A DNA stretch of 13,515 bases, from contig MWAC01000100.1 of NCBI GenBank assembly GCA_002068815.1, forward strand, positions 1 through 13,515, given 5' to 3'. The notes beneath the pieces are model-generated. The model made no database searches, was not told where the DNA came from, and saw only the letters and a program-made list of their open reading frames with translations. The DNA comes from Firmicutes bacterium ADurb.Bin467 (lineage in GTDB: Bacteria; Bacillota; Clostridia; Christensenellales; Aristaeellaceae). This document shows, one piece after another, positions 7,012 through 13,515 of this stretch (its first letter is position 1; the number at the start of each line of letters is the position of its first letter). Made by a program: the position numbers and the translations under genes.

Positions 7012-7038
7012 GCCGGGCTCTTTGCGCCCGGCCTTTTT
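7012..7038 (+). terminator. Terminator between convergent genes
   Basis: GCCGGGC (7012-7018) pairs with GCCCGGC (7026-7032), followed by CTTTTT on the plus strand. On the minus strand the same stem is followed by TTTCTTAT, so it may also stop the converging polymer operon, whose last stop codon is at 7042-7044. Confidence 0.85.
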
Positions 7039-7041
7039 GCG

Positions 7042-8265
7042 TCATCCGACGAACTGGTAATTCTCGTCCCTCAACATCTGCTGGCTGTACGCGACGACGA
7101 CGATGTCGGGCTCAAATTCCTCGACGAGCTCGGGGAACGTCCTGTTCGAGCGGCGCATGTCGACCGCGTAGACGTCGCTCGCGGTGAGCGACAGGAACGC
7201 GCCGATCGGGGCGCTGTACGAGTCCTTCAAAAGCAATATGCGCGCGCGCGGGGCGGTGCGGTTTTCGATGTGCTCGTAGTTCTCGGTCAGGCCGTAGTCC
7301 ATGTAGGCGTTGATGTTGTAGCCGCTCCGGCCGCGCTCGAGCTTGTCCCAGCGGACGATCGCCTCCCGGAACGAGCCCTCGCCGTTCAGCATCTGTCCGA
7401 GGTAGAACGTCTCGCGGCGCATCTCGGTCTCGTAGGCGGGCCAATAGACCACGATGTCGTCCGGGTCGATGAGCCCGGTGCCGACGCGCTGGCCGTACTT
7501 GCCCAGAAACAGCTTCTCATAGACCTTGGTCTCGAAGCCCTCGGGGTCGATGCGGTTCGGGTCGATCGGGAGCCCGGTCTTCTCGGCGGCTTCGCGCGCG
7601 ATCTCCCGCGCCATGACGATCGCCGCGAGCGTCGTCCAGTGCTGGTCGGTCTTCAAAAGCAGCTCGTCGTACGAATAGCCGGACGCGTTGAGCACCTCGC
7701 GGCTGTCGATCGTGTCGATGCCGCGCGCGCGCATCAGGGACACGGCCTCGTCCGCGAACTCCGTGCCGTAATCGAGCTTTTCATAGCCCTCGGGGAACAT
7801 CCCCTCGTCGTAGACGACCGGGTGCTCGTAGACGAACAGGAACGGGAGGTTCGGGTCGAGCAGGTCCTTGAGGTCCGCGATTTCGGAGACCTTCGGGACC
7901 GCGGAGACCGGGCCCTGCAGGTCGTACAGATGGCCGGTGTTCAGCTTGACCATCTGCGAGCCGCCGGTGTTGATCATCTTCTTTCCGAGCGCGTACTGGA
8001 ACGCGGAGTTGACGTACCCCAATTCCTCCGACTTCCAGAGCGCCCCGCCGAGCTTGCTCTCCAAGGAGCGCAGCCTGGCGTTGAACAGGTCCATGCCGTT
8101 CCAGTGCTCCGGAAGGTAGGCCCTCAAGTAGTCCATGCGCCGGACGGCGTCGTAGATTTCGTCCCACTTCGTAAGAAGCGTCATCACGCTCATCAGCGCG
8201 ATTGCCGCGACGAACAATACCGCCAGTATCCGGTTGACCCTTCCCTGAAAGGATGCGCGCCTCAT
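7042..8265 (-). CDS. DHHW / AlgX-AlgJ-like SGNH protein, membrane anchored
   Basis: This 407-residue protein has one N-terminal membrane segment (about 11-31), so the rest lies outside the membrane. Typical family blocks are GYVNSAFQYALGKKMINTGG (83-102), the active-site-like KTDQHWTT (205-212; DHHW proteins have D-H-H-W, AlgX/AlgJ relatives D-x-H-W) and LLLKDSYSAPIGAF (344-357), which supplies the serine of an SGNH triad. Relatives of this fold O-acetylate exported polysaccharides such as alginate. Here the gene ends a CDP-alditol polymer operon, its ATG overlapping the previous stop as ATGA, so O-acyl decoration of the exported polymer is a reasonable inference. No MBOAT acyl-carrier partner (AlgI/DltB type) is in view. 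The family call is good; the substrate is not known. Confidence 0.75.
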   Translation of the reverse strand: MRRASFQGRVNRILAVLFVAAIALMSVMTLLTKWDEIYDAVRRMDYLRAYLPEHWNGMDLFNARLRSLESKLGGALWKSEELGYVNSAFQYALGKKMINTGGSQMVKLNTGHLYDLQGPVSAVPKVSEIADLKDLLDPNLPFLFVYEHPVVYDEGMFPEGYEKLDYGTEFADEAVSLMRARGIDTIDSREVLNASGYSYDELLLKTDQHWTTLAAIVMAREIAREAAEKTGLPIDPNRIDPEGFETKVYEKLFLGKYGQRVGTGLIDPDDIVVYWPAYETEMRRETFYLGQMLNGEGSFREAIVRWDKLERGRSGYNINAYMDYGLTENYEHIENRTAPRARILLLKDSYSAPIGAFLSLTASDVYAVDMRRSNRTFPELVEEFEPDIVVVAYSQQMLRDENYQFVG

Positions 8266-9395
8266 TGCCGGCCTCCCCCGTCGATCGCCCGGCGCAGCTG
8301 CGTCGAGCTCGTCCCCTCGGTATACGGAAAATAGATGATCTTGACGCCGAGCGGCAGAAGCTCCCGCTCGTAGCGGTTGAACCGCTCGGTGCCCTTGTAG
8401 TCGCTGCCGACAAACAGCAGGTCGTAGCGAATCAAATCGTACATCTGGTCGTCCTCGTCGAGCGTCACGACGACCTCGTCGACGTATTTGCACGCGGCGA
8501 TGAGCGCCATGCGCTCCTCGAGCGGTATATAGACCGGCTTGTTCTTGTGCCGCGAGGTCTCCGGGTGCACGCCGACGACGAGGTGGTCGCAGCACTGCTT
8601 CGCGCGCTTCAAAAGGTTCAAATGGCCGATGTGGAACAGATCGAACGTGCCGCTCAGGAAGCCGATTTTTCCGCGGTTTCCGCCGTCGACCCTGCCGGAC
8701 GCGCGCTTGTGGGCGATGCTCTGCAGCGCGAACGCGTGCGGGTCGCTCCGGCAACGCTCGAGCACGCCTTTGTAGACCTCGTCGTAGAGCGGTATGAAGC
8801 GCGTCTCGCGCGCCCACATCCTTTTCAAAATCTCGTCCGCGAGCGGGCGCGTCTGATCGCGGTCCTCGGGCTTTCCCTCGAAGCCCGTGCCGCCGAAGTA
8901 GCCGGGGTAGACGCCGAGTATGCGGTTTTCGCTCCCGGCCTCCTCGAGCTCGGCGTTCAGCGCGTCGACGAGCTTTTCGACCGCGGCCTTCGCGGCGCCG
9001 TAGGCCGCCATCAGGGGCGACGGCAGCAGTCCCGCGATCGAGCCGAGCACCGCGCAGTAAAAATCCCGCGCTTCCCTGAGCCTCGGAAACGCTTTGTGCA
9101 GCGCGAGCGCGGCGCCCTCGGCGTTCAGCCGGAACGCGCGGGAGACCTCCGCGTCCGTCAGCGCGTCAAACGGCGCGACGCGGCCCGCGCCGGCGGTCAC
9201 GATCAGCGCGTCGGCGCCTTCAAGCGCGTCCTCGAAGATCGACCAGTCGTCCGAGAGTATGTTGAACCGCACGAACCCGGGGCCCTCCGGCTCCGCCCGC
9301 CCGAGCACCGTCACCCGGTCGCCCTGTTCCATAAGCGCGTCCGCCATCGTCCGCCCGAGCCCGCCGGTTCCGCCCAAGATGACAACCTTTTTCAT
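8262..9395 (-). CDS. Fused short-chain dehydrogenase / TagD-like cytidylyltransferase
   Basis: A 377-residue two-domain enzyme. Residues 1-200 are a Rossmann short-chain dehydrogenase: GGTGGLG (8-14) for NAD(P), TAGAG (67-71), catalytic serine near 119 and YGAAK (132-136, the YxxxK pair). After a linker, residues 243-370 are a nucleotidyltransferase of the TagD/glycerol-3-phosphate cytidylyltransferase family: GTFDLFHIGH (249-258, the HxGH CTP site), RAK (264-266), and TEGTSSTQLR (359-368, the RTEGISTT counterpart). The logical reaction is reduction of a keto- or aldo-phosphate to an alditol phosphate, then activation as CDP-alditol. This is analogous to Haemophilus Bcs1, which fuses an SDR to an unrelated IspD-type cytidylyltransferase. 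ATGA overlaps join it to the genes on both sides, and GGAGGG precedes the start. The exact alditol is unknown. Confidence 0.85.
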   Translation of the reverse strand: MKKVVILGGTGGLGRTMADALMEQGDRVTVLGRAEPEGPGFVRFNILSDDWSIFEDALEGADALIVTAGAGRVAPFDALTDAEVSRAFRLNAEGAALALHKAFPRLREARDFYCAVLGSIAGLLPSPLMAAYGAAKAAVEKLVDALNAELEEAGSENRILGVYPGYFGGTGFEGKPEDRDQTRPLADEILKRMWARETRFIPLYDEVYKGVLERCRSDPHAFALQSIAHKRASGRVDGGNRGKIGFLSGTFDLFHIGHLNLLKRAKQCCDHLVVGVHPETSRHKNKPVYIPLEERMALIAACKYVDEVVVTLDEDDQMYDLIRYDLLFVGSDYKGTERFNRYERELLPLGVKIIYFPYTEGTSSTQLRRAIDGGGRQ

Positions 9396-10552
9396 CGAAT
9401 GCCCTCCGAGAGCCGGGCAGCGATGTAGGAAGCGACTGCCCCGGCCGCGCGCCCCGTCTCCGAGGCGCCGTAAAATTTCAGGATTTCCGCGCAGTTTTCC
9501 CGCGCGCCGCCGAGCTTTTCAAACAGCGCGTGCAGCTCGGCCTCCGTCCGCGCGACCCAATAGGGCGAGTCGTCGACGTCGAAGTACAGCCCCCGGTCGC
9601 GCGACACGTACGCCTCGCGGTCGGCCTGGTAGAGGATCACGGGCCTGCCGGTCAGCGCGAAGTCGCCCGCCGAGGACGAGTAGTCGGTGATCAGCATGTC
9701 CGCGGCCAGCAAAAGCTCCGCCATCTCCGGGTAGCCGGTCGCGTCGATCGCGCCGGGGCAGTCGACGCCGCTGTTCATGTCGTGGCCGCGCGCGAGGCAG
9801 AGCCAGCGGCTTCCGGTGATCTCCGAGAGCCTTTCAAGCGCCGCCTCCATCGAAAACGGGCAGGGCTGCCTGCCGCCGCGCGTCGCATCGCGAAACGTCG
9901 GCGCGTACAGAAGCAGCCGATCGTTTTCTCCCGCCCCGAGCGCGCTGCGGACCCGCTCCCTGAGCCCCTCCGGCGGGTCGACGAGCAGGTCGTTTCGCGG
10001 AAGCCCGACCTTCAGGACCGGCCCCGCGTACCGGAACGCCGAGCGGTACTGCCTCTCGCCGTAGTCCGAGCCCGCGACCGCGAGGTCGATCTGCTCCCCG
10101 TCCGGGAACGGCTCGTCCGGGTACGCGTCGAACAGCACCTTCTTGAACGCGCGGTCGCCGTGCCACGTCTGCACGTACACCTGGTTGCGGAACTTCAGCA
10201 TGTAGTGCGCGCGGTTGAAGTTGTCGACGAGCACGCGCGCGGTCGAGACCATGTAGAGCGCCCGGAGCGTGTGCGCGCGCACGCATTTTATGTACGGCGG
10301 GGCGTTCTTCCCGCAGCCGTCGCGGAACTGCCAGACGATCTCCGCGTCCGGACAGAGCTTATGCAGCTCTTCCGAGATCGCGCGCGGGCTGTCGGAATAG
10401 CCCTTGCCCCGGAAGCTCGAGAACAGCACGCGGTGTTTGCGGACGCCCGTCCCATGCGAAAGGCGCATGAACGCGCGCCCGAGCACCCTTCGCGCGAACA
10501 GCGCGCCGCGCCGGACCGCGGGGTTCCGCTCCGCCCATCGCCTGACGTCCAT
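9392..10552 (-). CDS. CDP-glycerol glycerophosphotransferase family protein (TagF-like), copy 2
   Basis: A 386-residue cytoplasmic or membrane-associated enzyme of the TagF/TagB family, which transfers alditol phosphate from a CDP-alditol to a growing surface polymer. Motifs are VYVQTWHGDRAFKK (125-138; the conserved WHG histidine), GSDYGERQ (161-168), PRND (185-188), LLLYAPTFRD (213-222) and ITDYSSSAGDFALTGRP (288-304). The start is the ATG at 10552, six bases after GGAGG, rather than an upstream in-frame codon that would overlap the promoter. It is shorter than full TagF because it lacks the large N-terminal extension, and its N terminus is rich in arginine, as expected for membrane association. 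It has its own promoter and is translationally linked to the fused cytidylyltransferase. Donor (glycerol, ribitol or other) cannot be decided. Confidence 0.88.
   Translation of the reverse strand: MDVRRWAERNPAVRRGALFARRVLGRAFMRLSHGTGVRKHRVLFSSFRGKGYSDSPRAISEELHKLCPDAEIVWQFRDGCGKNAPPYIKCVRAHTLRALYMVSTARVLVDNFNRAHYMLKFRNQVYVQTWHGDRAFKKVLFDAYPDEPFPDGEQIDLAVAGSDYGERQYRSAFRYAGPVLKVGLPRNDLLVDPPEGLRERVRSALGAGENDRLLLYAPTFRDATRGGRQPCPFSMEAALERLSEITGSRWLCLARGHDMNSGVDCPGAIDATGYPEMAELLLAADMLITDYSSSAGDFALTGRPVILYQADREAYVSRDRGLYFDVDDSPYWVARTEAELHALFEKLGGARENCAEILKFYGASETGRAAGAVASYIAARLSEGIR
10137..10183. repeat. 47-bp perfect direct repeat, copy 1 (other copy 11360-11406)
   Basis: The stretch coding the VYVQTWHGDRAFKKV motif is identical base for base between the two TagF-like genes, while flanking codons differ. 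It is a shared functional core kept by recent duplication or gene conversion. Confidence 0.85.
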
Positions 10553-10571
10553 CGCCCGCCTCCAGACCAAC

Positions 10572-10600
10572 AGTATAGCAGACCCCGGCCGCGAGGTCAA
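10572..10600 (-). promoter_or_regulatory. Internal promoter between the TagF-like genes
   Basis: TTGACC (10595-10600), a 17-base spacer and TATACT (10572-10577) give a good promoter. The TGA inside the -35 box is the stop codon of the upstream gene. It allows copy 2, the fusion enzyme and the DHHW gene to be expressed apart from copy 1. Confidence 0.75.
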
Positions 10601-11796
10601 TTTCCGTCGAGTTTCTTGATGATGTATTCGCAGGCGGCCTCGGCGGCGCGGCCGGTCTCGGTCGTGCCGTAGAAGTCGAGTATCGCCCGGTCGTTCTCCC
10701 GGGCGAACTCGGGCGTCATCGCTTCGATCAGGGCCTCGAGCTCCTTCTGCGTGCGCGCGACGAGGTACGGCGAGTCCGTGACGTCGAAGTACAGCTCGCG
10801 GCTCTTCGCCTTATAGTCCTCGAGGTCGTCCTGAAACAGGAAGATCGGCCGCCCGGTCAGCGCGAAGTCGCCCGCGCAGGACGAGTAGTCGGTCACGAGC
10901 GCGTCCGCGATCAGCAAGAGCTCCGCCATCTCCTCGTGCCCGGCGGCGTTGACGATCCTGCCCTCGAGCGCGTCGACGGCGAGCCCTGCGCTCAGGTAGT
11001 GCGCGCGGAACAGGCACATCCACCTGTCGCCGGTGCGCCTCTCGAGCGCCCGGAGCGTCCGGTCCAAGTCGATCTGCGCGCGGTGGCGCTGCCATTTCAC
11101 GAGCAGTTCGTCGCGGAAGGTCGGCGCGTACAAAAGCAGCTTCACGCCCTCCGGGATGCCGAGCGCCCGGCGGATCGCGGCCGCCTCCGCGGGGTCGTTC
11201 CGGACGAGCATGTCGTTTCGGGGATATCCCGCGCGCAGAAGCTCGCCCCCGTAGCGGAACGCCGAGCGGAACTGCCTCTCGCCGTAGTCCGAGCCGACGA
11301 GCCCGAGATCGCACTCCATCTCGAGCAGGAAGTCCCTCTCCGGGTGCATGTCGAAGCCGACCTTCTTGAACGCGCGGTCGCCGTGCCACGTCTGCACGTA
11401 CACCTGCCCGGGCTTCCTGAAGCGAAAGAACGGGCGGAAGCTGAAGTTCGCGACCGTCACGCGCGCGGTCGCGAGCGTCGCAAGCGACCTGATGCTCATC
11501 CACCGCTCGGCCCTCGCGTAGCCGGGCAGCAGCTTCTTCTTCGCGTCGAAGTTCCGGAACATCCACACGATCTCGGTCTCCGGGCGCAATTCGTGCAGCT
11601 TCTCCGATATGTAGCGCGGGTTGTCGGAGTACGAGCGCGCGTCGAACGAGAGGAACACGGCGCGGTTTTTCCGGATTCCGCCGAGCCGGGCGATGCCCAT
11701 GACCATACGCCGGTACAGGTGCGCGATCCCGCGCGCGACGGCATAGGCGGCCCCGCCCATGCGCTCGAACCTCTTGCGCAGCGCGCGGCTGTTCAT
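10597..11796 (-). CDS. CDP-glycerol glycerophosphotransferase family protein (TagF-like), copy 1
   Basis: A 399-residue paralogue of the next gene with the same motif order: VYVQTWHGDRAFKK (132-145), GSDYGERQ (168-175), PRND (192-195), LLLYAPTFRD (220-229), VTDYSSCAGDFALTGRP (301-317) and YFDVTDSPY (336-344). The ATG at 11796 follows a G-rich AAGGGGGGG site; an earlier in-frame start would add 13 residues and has no good site. It leads the leftward polymer operon from a divergent promoter region shared with the exporter genes. Two enzymes in tandem fit a primer plus polymerase pair, as with TagB/TagF, or two different acceptors; which does what cannot be told from sequence. The gene ends within the promoter of copy 2. 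Confidence 0.88.
   Translation of the reverse strand: MNSRALRKRFERMGGAAYAVARGIAHLYRRMVMGIARLGGIRKNRAVFLSFDARSYSDNPRYISEKLHELRPETEIVWMFRNFDAKKKLLPGYARAERWMSIRSLATLATARVTVANFSFRPFFRFRKPGQVYVQTWHGDRAFKKVGFDMHPERDFLLEMECDLGLVGSDYGERQFRSAFRYGGELLRAGYPRNDMLVRNDPAEAAAIRRALGIPEGVKLLLYAPTFRDELLVKWQRHRAQIDLDRTLRALERRTGDRWMCLFRAHYLSAGLAVDALEGRIVNAAGHEEMAELLLIADALVTDYSSCAGDFALTGRPIFLFQDDLEDYKAKSRELYFDVTDSPYLVARTQKELEALIEAMTPEFARENDRAILDFYGTTETGRAAEAACEYIIKKLDGN
11360..11406. repeat. 47-bp perfect direct repeat, copy 2 (other copy 10137-10183)
   Basis: Second copy of the identical stretch inside the upstream TagF-like gene, covering the catalytic TWHGD region. The copies are about 1.2 kb apart in the same orientation. 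Confidence 0.85.
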
Positions 11797-11837
11797 CGGC
11801 GTGCCCCCCCTTGCGTCCATTGTGCCTATGGACACAG

Positions 11838-11866
11838 ATTATAGCACAAAACGGCAAAAACCGCAA
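11838..11866 (-). promoter_or_regulatory. Leftward promoter of the polymer operon
   Basis: TGC-TATAAT (TATAAT at 11838-11843) is an extended -10 element, with a poor TTGCGG -35 (11861-11866) at 17 bases. It drives TagF-like copy 1. Confidence 0.75.
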
Positions 11867-11887
11867 CCCGCGGCGAATGCCACGATG

Positions 11888-11916
11888 TTGCGCTCTTTAC
11901 ACATGCGTGGTATAAT
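11888..11916 (+). promoter_or_regulatory. Rightward promoter of the exporter genes
   Basis: TTGCGC (11888-11893), a 17-base spacer and TATAAT (11911-11916), with an upstream TGG extension, form a promoter of the same design as the divergent one. The two -35 boxes are only 21 bases apart, so one regulator could affect both. Confidence 0.78.
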
Positions 11917-11976
11917 CGTGGAATAATGGGGGTTTGTCGGCGCGCGGCCCCACATCATACGCTGCGGAGGAATTCG

Positions 11977-12843
11977 ATGCAAGGGCAACGGGAACCGTGG
12001 GATGCGATCATCCGGCCGAAGAGCGGCTGGTTCGACATCAACTTCAAAGAGCTGGTCCGCTATTGGGACCTGACGATGCTTCTGGTCAAGCGCAACTTCA
12101 CCGTGCTCTACAAGCAGACGATCCTGGGTCCGGCGTGGGTCGTCATACAGCCGCTGATGACGACGTTGGTGTTCACGGTCGTGTTCGGGGGCATCGCGGG
12201 GCTCCCGACCGACGGCATGCCTTCGTTCTTGTTCTACATGTGCGGCAACATCCTCTGGAGCTACTTCTCCTCGTGCCTGTCGGAGACCTCGAGGACCTTC
12301 ATCAGCAACCGCGCGCTGTTCGGGAAGGTCTATTTCCCGCGGCTCGTGATGCCGATCTCGGTGTCGATCTCGAAGCTGATCAACTTCCTCGTGCAGTTCC
12401 TGTTCTTCATACTGTTCCTGATCTACTACGCGCTCAAGCCGAATTCGCCCGTGCACCCGAACTTCGCGATGATCGCGTTCACGCCGCTGTTGCTCATACA
12501 GACCGCGATCCTGGGCATGGGTTTTGGAATCATCATCTCGTCTTTGACGACGAAGTACTGGGACCTCAACATGCTCGTCGGCTTCGGCGTGCACCTGTGG
12601 ATGTACGCGACGCCGGTCGCCTACGCCTCGTCGCTCGTCATGGCCAAGCACCCGCGCCTGATCGGGCTCTACATGTTGAACCCCATGACGCCGATCATCG
12701 AGTTTTTCCGAAGCGCCTACCTGGGCGTGGAGAACATAAGCCTCCACTACATGCCGCTGTCCGTCGGCGTGACGCTTGTGGTGATGTTTCTGGGGCTTGT
12801 GCTGTTCTCCCGCGTGGAGAAGACGTTCATGGATACGGTGTGA
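11977..12843 (+). CDS. tagG: Polysaccharide/teichoic-type ABC-2 exporter permease (TagG-like)
   Basis: This 288-residue inner-membrane protein is the channel half of an ABC exporter for surface polymers. Six hydrophobic segments are visible after an N-terminal cytoplasmic stretch containing KELVRYWDLTMLLVKRNFTV. The YKQTILGPAWVVIQPL segment that follows (about 44-60) is a hallmark of TagG/Wzm/KpsM-type permeases. C-terminal features such as LTTKYWDLN, LWMYATPVAYA and LNPMTPIIEFFR are also family typical. The start ATG at 11977 follows GGAGG by six bases; an upstream in-frame ATG at 11926 lacks a binding site and would lie almost at the transcription start. The ATPase gene follows after 20 bases. 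Next to CDP-alditol transferases, the exported polymer is probably teichoic-like. Confidence 0.9.
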   Translation: MQGQREPWDAIIRPKSGWFDINFKELVRYWDLTMLLVKRNFTVLYKQTILGPAWVVIQPLMTTLVFTVVFGGIAGLPTDGMPSFLFYMCGNILWSYFSSCLSETSRTFISNRALFGKVYFPRLVMPISVSISKLINFLVQFLFFILFLIYYALKPNSPVHPNFAMIAFTPLLLIQTAILGMGFGIIISSLTTKYWDLNMLVGFGVHLWMYATPVAYASSLVMAKHPRLIGLYMLNPMTPIIEFFRSAYLGVENISLHYMPLSVGVTLVVMFLGLVLFSRVEKTFMDTV

Positions 12844-12863
12844 CGGAAAGGAATTTTTGCGAT

Positions 12864-13515
12864 ATGACGGACCGAACTCTTGAAATCGACGGCGTTTCGA
12901 AGCGATACCGGCTGGGCTCGATCGGCGGCCGCACGCTGCACGGCGACCTGACGAGCTGGTTTGCCCGCGTCCGCGGCAAGGAGGACCCGAACCTGAAGAT
13001 CGGCGCTTCGCCGCGCCCGAGCGCGAACGCGACGTTCATGGCGCTCGACGGGGTCAGCTTCTCGGCCGACCGCGGCGACGCGCTGGGCATACTCGGCCGC
13101 AACGGCGCCGGCAAATCGACGCTTCTGAAGCTGATCTCGCGCATCACCGCGCCGACCGAGGGCGAAATCCGCATTCGCGGCCGCGTCGCGAGCCTGCTCG
13201 AGATCGGCACCGGCTTTCACCACGAATTGACCGGGCGCGAAAACGTCTACTTAAACGGCGCGATACTCGGCATGAGCCGCGCGGAGATCACCTCGAAGAT
13301 CGGCGAGATCATCGAATTCTCCGAAATTGAGCAATTTATAGACACGCCGGTCAAGCGGTACAGCTCCGGCATGTACGTAAAGCTCGCGTTCGCGGTCGCC
13401 GCGCACCTCGACCCGGACGTATTGATCTGCGACGAGGTGCTCGCCGTCGGCGACCTGACGTTCCAGCAGAAGTGCCTGGGCAAGATGAGCGACGTCGCGC
13501 GCGGCGGGCGGACGG
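12864..13515 (+). CDS. tagH: Polysaccharide/teichoic-type ABC exporter ATPase (TagH-like), 3' end outside window
   Basis: The first 217 residues are present, enough for the complete core motifs: Walker A GRNGAGKST (78-86), the GTGFHHELTGRENVYLNGAILG segment (115-136) typical of polymer exporters, signature YSSGM (166-170) and Walker B VLICDEVLAVGD (186-197). A long insert (about 20-58) between the first strands, with LTSWFARVRGKE, is usual for Wzt/TagH proteins. The ATPase pairs with the preceding permease to drive export of a lipid-linked polymer. The ATG at 12864 lies 11 bases after AAAGGA, a slightly long spacing, but no better start exists. Whether the C terminus carries a carbohydrate-binding (Wzt-type) or SH3/GW-type (TagH-type) extension lies beyond the window and would help identify the polymer. 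Confidence 0.9.
   Translation, partial: MTDRTLEIDGVSKRYRLGSIGGRTLHGDLTSWFARVRGKEDPNLKIGASPRPSANATFMALDGVSFSADRGDALGILGRNGAGKSTLLKLISRITAPTEGEIRIRGRVASLLEIGTGFHHELTGRENVYLNGAILGMSRAEITSKIGEIIEFSEIEQFIDTPVKRYSSGMYVKLAFAVAAHLDPDVLICDEVLAVGDLTFQQKCLGKMSDVARGGRT

Noticed and set aside
7270..9428. Long plus-strand open frames opposite the polymer operon
   Set aside because: They are antisense shadows caused by high GC at third positions. The proteins have no recognisable motifs, while the minus-strand genes carry clear family signatures and overlapping stop-start codons.
9530..11844. Long plus-strand open frames opposite the two TagF-like genes
   Set aside because: Composition is dominated by R, A, V, D and E with no motif, they lack binding sites, and they oppose well-supported genes.
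11839..12747. A 302-codon minus-strand frame opposite the TagG-like permease
   Set aside because: It is highly charged and repetitive (R, H, E, Q), an antisense artefact of a membrane-protein gene.

Overview
The window is GC-rich DNA from what looks like a Firmicutes/Clostridia-type chromosome. Evidence for this is strong GGAGG-type ribosome binding sites, consensus sigma-70-type promoters, Rho-independent terminators after most units, a CDP-glycerol/teichoic-type polymer locus, a tRNA gene with encoded CCA, and a small double-CxxC protein resembling the sigma-G inhibitor Gin of endospore formers. No species can be named from sequence alone. There is no CRISPR array, rRNA, integrase or intact insertion sequence.

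Layout. 1-330: gene-poor, possibly a decayed gene start (weak comM/yifB resemblance). 331-3156 (minus strand): a complete methionine ABC importer operon, metN-metI-metQ, with a consensus promoter, an attenuator leader and a terminator. The leader encodes a 17-residue peptide with three internal Met and two Cys codons, followed by an intrinsic terminator just before metN. It looks like ribosome-mediated attenuation by methionine supply and is the most interesting item here. 3228-4056 (minus): a nitroreductase-family gene and tRNA-Arg(CCU), each with its own promoter. 4076-4230: an unexplained stretch whose minus strand folds into GAAA-capped hairpins and ends in an intrinsic terminator; it may be a small RNA gene. 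4229-7038 (plus): a membrane-bound PAS-GGDEF diguanylate cyclase, a stand-alone BMP-family substrate-binding protein and a Gin-like small zinc protein.

7042-13515: a cell-surface polymer locus with two divergent units. Leftward (minus) are two tandem TagF-like CDP-alditol phosphotransferases, a fused short-chain dehydrogenase/TagD-like cytidylyltransferase, and a DHHW/AlgX-like membrane-anchored SGNH protein. The last three are joined by 4-base ATGA overlaps. Rightward (plus) are a TagG-type ABC-2 permease and a TagH-type ATPase that runs off the window. Together these could make an activated CDP-alditol, polymerise or transfer the alditol phosphate, export the polymer, and perhaps O-acylate it outside. 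The chemical identity of the alditol is not readable from sequence.
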